From Anarhynchus alexandrinus (lineage: Eukaryota > Chordata > Aves > Charadriiformes > Charadriidae): a DNA stretch of 64,000 bases. The notes beneath the pieces are model-generated. The model was not told the origin of the DNA, did not search any database, and saw only the letters and a list, made by a program, of their open reading frames with translations. How positions within the stretch are numbered: position 1 is the stretch's first letter; each line of letters starts with the position of its first letter. This document shows, piece by piece, positions 24,216-35,693 of the stretch. The translations under genes and the position numbers were made by a program. The DNA lies in contig VUYV01000062.1 of assembly GCA_008711295.1 (NCBI GenBank), positions 2,217,796-2,281,795 of the forward strand, in the 5' to 3' direction.

Positions 24216-26802
24216 AAAAAACCAAAACCAGTGAAACTGGGAAGCTCAGCCAGAGACAAACAAAATTCCACCTACTTTGTGTGTCAAGTGCTTCCTATTG
24301 TTTGATGCTAGGCCGTCAAAGGCACCAAGCCAATAAAACATTAACACTAGATACACCATGGCTTAGATTTAGGCCATCTGAACATCTCTCAAAACATCTG
24401 CTATGATTTATTGATATTTTTTACCTTATTAATTAATTTCTATCCCTTGAGCGAGCATTTAAAATTTTGCAATAATTTAAAAATGCAATAAAAATGAAAA
24501 CAGCAATAGTCACTTCTGTCTGTCATAGAATTACAAAGGCAAAAATATCCAGGACTGAAACAATTTATTAATATTCCTGTTGGTTCTCTGATGCATCCAA
24601 GGTGATAAAATTCTAAGTTATGACGAAAAAGATATTCTTATTTAAATCAAAGCTGCAGGGTTGTATTCAGTAGCAGCAGACACCAAGCAAGACATTGCTG
24701 AAACTGCCTGGTTAAGTCAAGATTTTCATTATGTGGCAGTATTGACTGAAGAAAACAGCAAACCAACTCTGGTGTAAATCAATGAGCTTTTGCTAGGCTT
24801 TCACAAAATAAAAGACCTGCTGGATTCAAAAGTAAAAGAATCAATTTTGTTACATTGAACAGGTTGAAGATTGCAACGAACAATTCCACAACCATCCACA
24901 GTAATAATAATTTAAAGATAATGAAAAAGGGCCAGGTTTTATTATCAGACCTGAAATATTTAGTTTCTGAAGATACAAACACAGATGAGATGCAACTAAT
25001 GCAAGGTCCTGATAAGTGATCTAGCTCAGCACCAGACAAGGTTATTCTGGAAGAAAATTTCAACAGAAAAATCACCATATGAACAGCCCAAAAGAGTAAG
25101 CAGACATAAATGGTTGAGATTATATAGATTAGTTTTGCTTGTTTGTGGATTTTTTGAGCTAATATGTTTTGTTTATAAAAAGGGAAAATAAATTAATGTG
25201 AGAAAAAAACCAAATGGACCAGTAAGATACCGGAGGGAACAGATAGATACTGATTCCAGCCACGTAATAAAGACACATATGCTTTTTTACCTGATTTATG
25301 TCATCTGATTGATATGATTAAATAAAGATAAATCTTTTACCAGAATTTATAACAGATTTCCTTCTCTTTCTTTCCATCATGATTAATTGGTTATAGAAAT
25401 TGTATCTACAAAAGTACAATTTGAAACAGTTCCTTTCTCTTAAGATTTGATTTGGGGGTTACATAGAACACAATTTCTTTCCTTTTCTTTGAATTATATT
25501 AACAGTTGAAAGCTTCAAAAACTCTTTGCAGCACGCCATTGCTAGTGCTCTCAGGAATACCAGCTACAAATAATTCTACATCTGATTGGCTTTTCCTGTT
25601 GTTAAAACACCTGGAATTATATCTCTGGTCCTGGCAGGAGACTGCACATATGGTGTGATGGAAACTTAAGGATTCATGGATCCTCAGTCCAGCAGTCAAC
25701 TGGATAAACTGATGATAAAGAGGATTGCCCAAAGTAATTTGTAGAAAAATTTCACAAGTTTTTAGTAAATATTACCTTCAATTGAAGCTAAAATGAGGTT
25801 TACTTCAGTTAAATGAGGCTTAGTAAGGCTGTAAAATGCATTTCACCCGATCAAAAATAACCATAACCTCTTCCCTTGACAAACAGCTTTTGAAAGGCAC
25901 CGAAACACACATAATTATAGGCTAAAAAGCACTAAAAATATACTCTGTACCACACACATGCAGCATAACAGCTTGATTTCATCATAACACTTAAATGCAA
26001 TATTTTCCTGCACAGTATTATATTAATATGATAAAGAGCAGCCAGCCAAAAAATAGCTGAAGAGCTGCAAAGTGATTTCAGAAATTGAAAAGCAATTTCA
26101 AATGTTTGGTAAGCATTAACTTGCTCACTGCACCCTATCAAAAACAGCTGCTAGCCCATAATTCTAACCTTTTCCCTTTCAAAAATACAAGGCCTTGAAA
26201 TCCTATATTAATGAGAAATGAATATGGTAATTGAAAGAGTAAATGTAATTATAAAAGAAAACTCCCACCATCGAAAACCTCCTCTTAATACATCAGCCTG
26301 TTCTACTAAAGGAACAATATGAAAATGTGTTCCCGTGAAGGATACTTATATATCTGTGCTGATAACCAATAGGTTTCATGAAATTTTAAAACATTCTTCT
26401 GCACCACTCAGTGACTGATCTCACTGAACATTCACTTGCTACAGCTCTAATTAATGGATGTAGGGATGCTAAGATATATTGGCGTGTTCAGAAAATACAA
26501 TGCCTGAGAACGGGTTTTACAACAGCAAACAAACTGCATGGAAGGGCACCTAAAAGAGTTGATATCAAATGTTAAAGATTAGGTTGTCTCAGATCCCATG
26601 TCGTCCCTACATTAAGATGCCTCTCTATAGTTCCGCATCAAACATCAATGTGAAAGTGGGATTCATTTTCAAAAGCTCTTCCACATCTCAAGTCATTCCC
26701 TTAGGTTCAGACAATTGGCTCAGAGCATCAGAAAGCAGGCTGCCACCCACCATTTATACAAACAGCCTACAACACTCAGAGTGGTAGTGCAAAATGCAGA
26801 CT
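24216..26802. other. unannotated AT-rich DNA
   Basis: No gene is recognised. The stretch 26020-26480 has several TATTAAT/GTAATT words and may be conserved. At 26660-26760 'gggattcattttcaaaagctc' recalls the 'gggattttcaaaagcgc' core of an old amniote repeat, which may explain the short open frame there. Confidence 0.5.
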
Positions 26803-27263
26803 TGTCCTGGTTTGAGGTAAAACAGAACCAATTTTCTTTTCAGTAATTTTACTTTTCAGTTAAGCCTCTTCTAACTGACTGAAATTAGCAGCATATTTTT
26901 CACAGTGTCTGCTTCTAGCAGATAAAGTCTGATGTCTATAGTTAATACCAAGGAATGGTATGCAGAGAGGCTGCTGCTTGTACTTATTGCTATAACAACC
27001 AAGGTCAGCTAACTTTGTTCTGTGCAAAATTGGAGGGTCAAAAGCGTAAGAGTGTAGAGAGGTCACACCTGTGGGGAGGACTGGACAGTACAGGTGACCC
27101 AAAACTGATTAACTTATTAACTTTTCTATTATTAATATTTCATTAAAGTAGTTTAGTTTCTTTCCAACACGTAAGTCTCTCTTGTTCTTTCTCCCTCTCT
27201 GGAGAGAGGTTAAAGAGAGCATCTGTCATCCATTTAGTGACCGGCCCAGCCCAAACCACGACA
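26803..27263 (+). mobile_element. solo LTR of an endogenous retrovirus (ERVL-like)
   Basis: A 461-base element begins TGTCCTGGTTT and ends AAACCACGACA, so its ends form an 11-bp inverted repeat with one mismatch and the usual TG...CA termini. The flanking bases agact (left) and ggact (right) form a 5-bp target duplication with one difference. Near the 3' end are an ATTAAA polyadenylation-like word (about 27142) and a hairpin CCTCTC-TGGA-GAGAGG (27194-27209). No second LTR and no gag, pol or env remnant is seen nearby, so the provirus was probably lost by LTR-LTR recombination. Placement in the ERVL class rests on the 5-bp duplication and resemblance to avian LTRs. Confidence 0.75.
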
Positions 27264-28787
27264 GGACTTCATGTACTCCTCAACCTGAGGCATTTTGAAA
27301 GTGTGGCTTTTACTTCTCTAGCAAGTGCTTTTACCACCAGCTGCAGTGCTTGACTAGAACAAGATACTGTTGAAGGTACATCCCCATAAAGGAAAGATTC
27401 CATGTTGCCTGGAATCTCAGCATCTATTTCATATACATACATAGTGTAAACAACCCAGATTACCCAATTAAATGAAGAAACTTTCTTCACCAGAAGAATG
27501 AAAGAGAATAGCTAAAGTAAAGATTACATTATGGAATAACTACCATACTACTACCCTGGTTTTTGAAAAAGCTTCTGGATGTCTAGTCAGCATTCAGGCT
27601 CATTAAGAGCCGCAGCCCCACTGGATTTTACAAAAAAAAAAAAAACATCTCCTAGATGGCTTAAATAATTTTGGAAAGCTCAGTCATCATTAAAAAACAC
27701 ATCAACTCTTGTTTTAACAAAATTACAGTTAATGTGTATCAAAAATGTATACAAATAATACTGGTTCAGAGTTGTCCTTGGATAGAAAGCAAGCGTGCTG
27801 CCAAAGTTAGACTAGAGCGAGAGGAACGTAACATCTTCAGAAAAAGAGGTACTCTTGCCTCTCACACCCTTCACCCCTTCCCAAGATCCCTATGTCTTGA
27901 AAATGCCCATGCTGCATTAGGAAACTGCATTCAGGAGTTCTTTTGGCTGTTTCTTCCCTTTTTTTTTTTCCTAACAGAAACAGATGAAATCATAGTCTAA
28001 ATTTACATAAGAGGGTTTTTTTCCAGTGATAAATCAGATATTTAGGAAATAATTTTTTTAAAAATAATCTCTCCATTCCAATGCACTCTTAATATGCAAT
28101 GACAATATTGCTCCATTGTAAGCCTACATCCCTTTGCTGACACTCCTAGGCCCATAAAATCTCTTTTGTGGATGCAGCTATTTGGAGAGAAGACAGCTTT
28201 TGTTGGCTTGTCTTCCATTGTCTGTGGGTGCAGTATGATGTGGGGAAAACACCTTTCAAGAGCATAAGTTGCCCCCACACTAAGGGGTGCTTTTACGACA
28301 TAGCAGCAAGGAGCTGCTATAGCTGGAGTCAGACTAATGAGGAGTACCTTACTTTCTTTGTAAGGCCTTATGTTTCCCATGACAGTTCTTTTGGTACCTA
28401 TGGTCATCTTTAAGCACACCAAGTTGGTTTGCTTGTATTGTGAAGAAGTTCAAATATCCAGCAAGCATAAATGTACCCCCAACCATTCATATACAGCAAT
28501 CTGGAAGAAACCATCTGAGACAGCTGGGAAACCTGGCCACCATTCTGCAAATGTTCAAGGTAAATACATAATTTTGCTTTCCATTCAGGAATCAAAAGCT
28601 TTGCTCTACACTTAACTACAACTTACCGTGTAGCACTCTTACCCAAGAAATACCCTTCAGCATTTGTCTCTCTTAACTTTCACATCTCTAACTAGCATTC
28701 CTTGCAGTATGTGGGATATGGCTGAGAGCAGAGTGGCTGCCAGTTAGCCTGTATAAACTCACTCTGGTGCTAGCACATAATTATATG
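27264..28787. other. unannotated DNA
   Basis: No gene is recognised. At 28042-28422 a 126-codon minus-strand frame overlaps an 81-codon plus-strand frame in a slightly GC-richer patch. Neither shows motifs of a known protein, so both are treated as chance. Confidence 0.5.
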
Positions 28788-28835
28788 CTCTGTAAAGCAC
28801 TTCAAGATGTCTGATTATTAGAAATGCACCGTAAG
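28788..28835 (+). repeat. 3' tail of an ancient L3/MIR-like element
   Basis: 'ctctgtaaagcacttcaag' followed by 'atgtctgattattagaaatgc' and 'accgtaag' matches the tail signature 'tgtaaagcgctttgagat ... gatgaaaggcgctat' shared by L3 LINEs and MIR-type SINEs of amniotes. The orientation is plus. Only the tail is recognisable. Confidence 0.5.
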
Positions 28836-29856
28836 AAAATGAAGCTGTCACTGTTCGTAAATTTGCAAACTTCACTACCAAAGATCTCAGCAATTAACAG
28901 CTTTATGCACTGCAATCTTAAAGAATAATCGATTCTTTAAAATAAATTTTAAAATTATGAAGGCTTGAAGTAAAAAATTAAATATTGCATATTATGCAAA
29001 ATTATCATTGTATTAAAAAAGATGACAACAACAACTACCCTTACATTATTCCAGATGGGACTTCCCCAACTGTCACTATGAGAAAAATTTCTCCAACTGT
29101 TTTGGGTTTTTTTTCAACTGACAACATTCAAGAAAGCAGGTCAGTATTCATAGCATGAGGAACACTTACACAGAGGCTGCACGCAACCAGTGCAGGCCAA
29201 CTGCAGAGCTGACGGAACACTTTATATGAAAGACTTTCTTTTGTCATTGGACATAGTGAAGCTGCAAAGAACTGGAAGTGTTTGAAAAAATGCAGCAAAC
29301 TAAAAAGTTGCTCTATATTTTGATACTCCCTACAGAATTGTAACAGGCACAGGTTCCAATAAATGATTATTCAATAATGAGCATCTCTTCACTAACACCA
29401 GGAAGATGTTCCAATGCATTAGAAAAGGAAGAGCCGAAGAGATGACATGCCAGATAGAGGCATACTTCACAGTAATCTCAAAGTAAAAAGGACAAGTAAA
29501 TCATGCACTCTTTGAACAGTGCTGAAAGGGCTTTGAGCACTGAAATATAGGGGATAGTTAGCTGTTTAGCCCTTTTAAATTGCATCTATATTACACAACG
29601 CTCCCTTAATCTATTTTCTTACAGCACTTCCATTTTGTTCCAAATGCACTTACACCTCTTAAAAGAGTGACAGTAAAAGCACAACTCTAAGGGGCCAACT
29701 GCTTCCTAGTTGTAGTTAAATAACCAGCCTAGAACATGAGAGCATGATCAGAGGCAAACACTCCAACCTCTACTTTATTCCTCCATTCCTCCACCTTTTG
29801 CCAATAGGCATTCAAGGACAGTTCTGCACAGGATGCTTTCTATCAATATCTGGGTG
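28836..29856. other. unannotated AT-rich DNA
   Basis: No gene, RNA or repeat family is recognised. Confidence 0.6.
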
Positions 29857-30020
29857 AGAAAAGGGAAAAGGAGGGGGGAAAGGGAACAAGGAAGGGGGAA
29901 AGGGAACAAGGAAGGGGGAAAGGGAACAAGGAAGGGGGAAAGGGAACAAGGAAGGGGGAAAGGGAACAAGGAAGGGGGAAAGGGAACAAGGAAGGGGGAA
30001 AGAAAAAAGAAAAGGAAAAG
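29857..30020. repeat. 20-bp minisatellite, purine-rich
   Basis: A 20-base unit (gggaacaaggaagggggaaa) is repeated with six identical units from 29881 to 30000, flanked by degenerate purine-rich partial units. The plus strand is nearly all purine apart from one C per unit, and its G3 and G5 runs favour G-quadruplex or partial triplex formation (inference). Because 20 is not a multiple of 3 and the unit lacks stops in several frames, it creates long artificial open frames on both strands with repeating Gly/Lys/Arg or Pro/Phe/Ser peptides. These are not genes. Confidence 0.95.
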
Positions 30021-32274
30021 AGTGGGGGCAGTTGGTACAAAGGACTTTCACAGATCAAAACCAAGCAGAAAAAAAGTTGAGAGAAAACAAGAGCTTGTAA
30101 CACCTTAGGACAGTTCTGGGAGGTGGCAAGAATCTGAGATCATCTCTCTGCCCACGCGTGGAGCTATGAGCAAAGGCTGGGATTGTTTTTATTACTCCTT
30201 ACTACCTCTACTTCCCTCTCTCTCAGCCAAATATGCAGTGTGACTAACTTTCACTTCACCTAGCTTCTTTCCAAAAACCAATGAAGCTCTTTACATTACA
30301 GTCATACAAACGCTAAATAAAATTACAGTATAAAGATCAAGAGGATCATATTAATCATCATGTATAACCTCCTACATAAAAAGCTGTAGCTTGGATCAAA
30401 AGTGTGCTTCTGAGGTGAATCATCCCCATTTACTACTTTTGGAGTAATCACAGAACAGGCTCAGAGATCAAAAATGGGATAAACCCAAAAGACATGCCTC
30501 AGGAATGCCCACTCAATGGGCTTCAACCACTAACGGGTATTCATTCCAAGTAATCACACAGAGATAGAATGAAATAACCCCCTGTTACAAGTATAACGTC
30601 AGTGTCAACCATTCTGTTCTGTTGCACAGATCCATTTATCTTGGGTCACACCATTTATGCGCACAGATAAAAGCACAGGAATAGTGCACACTGATTCTGT
30701 TCTTGCAAGTAACTTTGTAGAGATATCACCAGAATTTTTTTTTAGAAGTTGTTCTAAACATGGGCAAAGAAAGGTGTAAAGAACTAATATTTAATTTCAT
30801 CAAGGTAATATTTTAATTGTTGAAAAGTTTTGCTTAAAATTATTAAGGTGTATAAATCTAGATGACAAGTTAATACATTACAGTTGTGTCCCATAGGTAA
30901 GAACAAAAGAAAATTCATTATTGCATTTCATTTATCAAACATTTAATAAGAATGTCATTACTTAATCCTCCCTGCCTTATAACTATAAACAATAGCCTAC
31001 TTCCTTGAGCTTCATGTTGCCATAAAACCAAAAATAACTGCATAGCTTCAAGAAAAAAATTAATCCTTTTCCATAATTGCCTAATGGAGTGTAAAAAAGC
31101 TCTTGAAAGTCCACAAAGGCTAAAAACATGAGTAATAGCTAGATGTAGAACAAGTTTTCAGCAGGAATGCTTCAGGTTTTGTTTTCGGGACATATTCAAA
31201 TCTTTACTTTAAGTCACACAATTATCCAAAAGTAGTACCTCCAAGCAGGATGCCCTCAAAATTGAATAATGCAGTCAGTAAACAAAAATAGCTTCTCAGA
31301 TGCGTAACTGCTTCAGAGGTGACAATAGAAACATTTGGAAAGGAGGAAGGAAAGGGAGAAGGCATCTTAAGTTGTGATGTCTTGCTATCCACAATTTTCT
31401 AAAAAAAAAGGGCATTTTGCTACCCATAATTTATTCCTAATACTGAGACAGAGAATCACAAAAGTTTAAAAAGAATCTGTACTGGGATCTTAAAAAAATA
31501 AAACCTTTCTATTATTCACTTTGAGTTCACTGAAACAATGTTTATGTGGTTTTTCTACATGAAAATAGGTACTTCTGAAAAATCCTGCTAAAGAGCAAGT
31601 AGCAGTAGCAGACACTTCTAAATGTAGCTAGTTGAGAGCAATCTCAAAACTACCTATAGGTTCATTTTTTTATAAGGCAAATGATCTTTTATCAACACTG
31701 GAATTTTAAACTGTTTTGAGTCACCTTTTCCAATAAAAAATTCTTCTTACAGAATGAATACCAGTGTTTTCCTGATTCTAATATTTTTTTGTTCATGTCA
31801 GCACCTTCACTACATCCATTTCTTCAGTAACATGACCTCCCTACCCCCTCACTCATTATCCTTCTTTTTAAAGATGTTTACCTCTGCACTACCATTCACA
31901 CAACCTAGTGATTTGGATTTCGTACACATTTAAACAGTCTGTCCATCCCCATAATCAGAGCCTATGAGCTCATAAGATTTGAGCATGAGAAACAAACCGC
32001 ATTAGCAGATGACTTCCAAAACACTGTGCCGTTAAGTGTTATACTCTCATAAAAACTGCTAATCAAATAATATGACATACATCTAAGTTATGCACAGCCA
32101 GAAGCACAGATTTTTATATATCCCTTTAAAAGAAACTACACCCACATGCTCATACCCAGAACAACAGGCACATAGTTTTCATCTTTTCTTCTGAGGACTG
32201 GATTCTCTAGATTACATCAAATAAAGAAAATAATCCTTGGAACACAGGATCCTTTTTCATTCAAGTGAGTGCCA
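30021..32274. other. unannotated AT-rich DNA
   Basis: No gene is recognised. Only scattered short homopolymers are seen. Confidence 0.6.
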
Positions 32275-32420
32275 GCACTTATCAGCTTTAACTAAGATTA
32301 AATAAGCAATTAATTAGCATACAAGATATAATTACCTCTCTCCATCTTCCTACTAGCTGCAGTAGCCCCGTCACCAAGATGCTCAAGCCAAATAAACAGC
32401 ATGCCAATTAGCTCTCTGAA
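32275..32420. promoter_or_regulatory. candidate homeodomain-site cluster
   Basis: GCAATTAATTAGC (32306-32318) contains overlapping TAATTA/AATTAATT homeodomain sites, with further ATTA words at 32297 and 32331 and CCAATTAGC near 32403. The sequence is non-repetitive. It looks like a small enhancer core, but such words are also frequent in AT-rich DNA. Confidence 0.2.
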
Positions 32421-33222
32421 TTGAGTGCTCTGCAAACTTGGTCTTAATCCATGCCTTCCCCTAAAAGTTATAACTCAGAAAATCCATAACAGTATAAAGC
32501 AACTTAGATACGGTGGCATATTCTGCATGAATCTAACTGAAGATATCCTCACAGGTCTCCAGTGTCAGCAAAAATGGCATCAACACGAGCGCTGTGTGAC
32601 ACCCCACTGTATGTGGGCGGAAAAGTACTTTGTGTTCCATGCAATACCTTTTAACTCGCTAACTATGTGGGAGCACCCAGTCCCTCATCTGAACTATTAG
32701 GGTTTCAAGAGAAACTCCTTTCATGTGGAAGGCAACCCCCTGGTCACAGGGACTGCTTACACACCCAAAAGTCAACCCAATGCCAGAAATATCACACTAA
32801 GGGTTGAGAGCCACACCAGTCAGCACCTAGCAGGATTAGTTTTATATTTTAACACTCTAATTTTAACATCAAAATGTTTTTTGCAAATTACTATGGCTTT
32901 TTCTTGACAATTACAGATTTTTTAAAATGGGTAAATACGCACCTCATGAGAGAGATGCGAGATTCAATCTATATTGAGAGCAGGGGCTGTTTGTTCCTCT
33001 GTGCTAAGCAAACATCTGGCATTTCAAGCTACCATAAATTAGGAATAGAAAATATGTTTAAAAACTCAGCTGTCCATAATCTTCATCCTGTAGAACTTTC
33101 ATAAACCAATATTGTCACAATGAAAGGAACTCTGCTTCAGGATGTTTACACAGAAGATTTTTTTCTTCAAGAAATAGCTTTGGTAAAATATTTGTTCATA
33201 TAGTATGACAAAAGCAACAATT
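32421..33222. other. unannotated AT-rich DNA
   Basis: No gene is recognised; several short overlapping open frames (up to 91 codons at 32425-32700) lack motifs. Confidence 0.5.
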
Positions 33223-33261
33223 TTACACACATTTACACAATGATTACACACATTTACACAA
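33223..33261. repeat. 18-bp direct duplication
   Basis: TTACACACATTTACACAA occurs at 33223-33240 and again at 33244-33261 with three bases between (period 21) and no mismatch. Each copy itself holds two related TTACACA units. It is a short, recent tandem duplication. Confidence 0.9.
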
Positions 33262-35193
33262 ATTGGCATGCATCAATAATTCATGCATCATTTTATCCAA
33301 GAAATTGTGAAAAAGCACTTTCTTAAATTAACAATATACACACACCCTCTTTATGGGTTTCACATGACTTTGCTTAAAAATATTTTACACTCACTCGTTT
33401 ATTTTTGTAAACATATTGCAACCTCATTTTGAAACGCCTCAGTTTTACTTTACAAACACACACATGGCAGTCAGATTAGCACAGGTGAAGAAGCACAAAA
33501 GCAAAACAGAGACTCAATTGGTGTATATATATAAAATATGCTGGTACTAAAGCTTTGGACTCTAGTTACGTGATTTGATTCCCCATCAAATCAGTCAAAG
33601 AAGTTTAGATGAGTTCCATTTCTCTTGATGATTGTGTGTAAATCCCTGTAATATTCACTGAGATTAAACACACACAGAAATATGAGGCAAAGCTTTAGTG
33701 TTATATTAAAAAGCAGGCATAGATAAGACTGGTGTACAGAAATAAATAAAAAATATTCTGGTACAGTTTTGTGAGGAGAAGTTGTAAAAATTAAACACTT
33801 GGCAAAGAATCACTTTTGTTCCAGTTCTTAGCTCTGTTCCCACATACCCCAGCAGAGCACTTGCTGTGGAACCCAGGGAAAACTGTTCCCTGTGTCTAAA
33901 TCAACTTCTCCACTTCTAGCACAAGGATTCCCTTTCCAAAACCCAGATCTGGGACTGATTTACTTGTATACTTTTGTTGAGTATCACTTCAGTTATCTAG
34001 AGCTATCAGTCTAGCAAATAATGTTTTTTTAAAAGTTTTCTAACTTGGGAAAGAAAGAGGATCTCATGGTATAACATCCTATAACATCCACTAAAGAACT
34101 GAAGCAAAAGGACTGTAAGGATTTGTGCTGTTCTTGCTGAAAATGCCAGACAACATAGCAAGTCTAGCAATTGCTGGACTCTCCTCATTTATTTTAACCT
34201 CAGCGAGTATTAATCAGTCTTTCAGAGCATTAATCAGCATTAATTAAAACGGACTTCAGATCACCTTGAAATTTGTAAAAGTCAACACGCAATTGATCAA
34301 AAATTATCTTTTAACATAGTACCTAATGCTACATTTTTGCCGGTTTCTCAAACAAGAAGGAAACTGAAGTCAAAGCTTTCTAAATGCATGTTTTACAGAG
34401 CCACACTTAAGCAAAGCCTACAAACAGGAAACAGGTCCATGGTAGCAAATATGTGAACTTTACATTGAATGAACTAAGAGGTGAAAGAATTCATTTTTAT
34501 GCCTCAGTAAGCATAGAGTAGTTAGCACTGATAAAAACAGTGCAAATTCTAAGAGCTCCCTATTATTCTCATTGATGTAAAACCTGCATTTTCCCTTCTT
34601 ATTTCTATGTCGGTGGTTAAATTATTGTTTTTTCTCAGCTTAAGTCCCAAGCCTTTTCTCTAGTTAAGTTCAGACCAAGTAGCATCCTGCAGAAACTTTC
34701 TTTTGTGGCCAGGCCCAAACCATACTCTGTATTATACCAATCTGTTCTTGGTGAAACCTCTGAGAAAGCAGTGTTTCTTACATACGGATTCTTGCCCTTG
34801 GCTGAAGGCTGGCACAAGGTATGGTCAAAAAGGTAAGAAGATAGGAGCACTCACTGAAACCTTAAAATCAGGAATGATAATGTTCACCACAGCAGGTCAT
34901 TTCTTTAACCAAGAAGTAAAGAATCTTATGTTTTCCAGATTTTAGTGAAGGAAAAAAGGAATTCTAATAAAGATTTAGGATAAAGAACATGGTGCCAAAA
35001 AATCCTATATGAAAAAGTTGGTTTACACAAGACCTTTCTTGTTAGAAATGAAAATCCATGATACACAACAGCTGATTGGTTTAAAAACCCTTCTCATCAG
35101 TTCTGTTTCCTAGATTATTATCCATGAAATTTAGTGGCTCAGTAACTAGTGTTTTGAACCTTGAAGAGTTCTTTGGCGCAAGAAATTTAAAAA
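33262..35193. other. unannotated AT-rich DNA
   Basis: No gene is recognised. A 10-base tandem unit ATAACATCC(T/A) is present twice at 34071-34090. Confidence 0.55.
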
Positions 35194-35217
35194 GGGGGGG
35201 GGGGGGGGGGGGGGGGN
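35194..35217. repeat. poly-G run ending in an undetermined base
   Basis: Twenty-three consecutive G bases (35194-35216) are followed by a single N at 35217, the only undetermined base in the window. The N is most simply an assembly join or a failed base call at the homopolymer, so the true length and any missing sequence are unknown. Confidence 0.95.
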
Positions 35218-35620
35218 AATATCCATACTGCCAGAAGCAGCAGGAGGAAGCCATTACTGTTACTTACACAATCTATTCTCACTGAGAATGTTGCCCAATA
35301 TAATTTACAAAATTTCTGTTGGAAATGCATTAGCAGCTGAACAGCAAGCAGCTTCTAAGGGATAAACAGAAAAAAAGGAATTAAAACCTAGCTTCCAAGC
35401 TTCAAATGTTGAATGTCAGCTGCAATCCCTGCAGTCACCAGTCTATAACCTTTTAAAGTCCAAAGAACACTTTTTTTAATGTGCAGATTTCATCTGATTT
35501 TGGTTTAAGAAACTTTTTATGGATTCAGTTCAAATAAAGTGACAGTTAGTTCAAATATAAAAGTATCCTTCCACACAAATTAACAACACAAAGTGCATGA
35601 ATAGTTCATACAAATGTATG
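35218..35620. other. unannotated AT-rich DNA
   Basis: No gene or repeat is recognised between the poly-G run and the microsatellite. Confidence 0.55.
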
Positions 35621-35693
35621 ATGTATGCACGCATACACACATATACACACACACGTGTGCATACACACGTATATACACACACATACAGCACAT
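35621..35693. repeat. imperfect (CA/TA)n microsatellite with hairpin
   Basis: The tract is almost strictly alternating purine/pyrimidine (CA, TA and CG steps), a composition able to adopt Z-DNA. It contains a perfect hairpin ACGTGTG-CATA-CACACGT at 35653-35670. The short minus-strand frame over it (Tyr/Val/Cys repeats) is a by-product. Confidence 0.9.

Noticed and set aside
28042..28422. 126-codon minus-strand frame overlapping an 81-codon plus-strand frame
   Set aside because: Neither resembles a known protein. Overlap on both strands points to local composition rather than a gene.
29775..30108. Several long open frames with repeating Gly/Lys or Pro/Phe/Ser peptides
   Set aside because: All come from the 20-bp minisatellite, which lacks stops in several frames.
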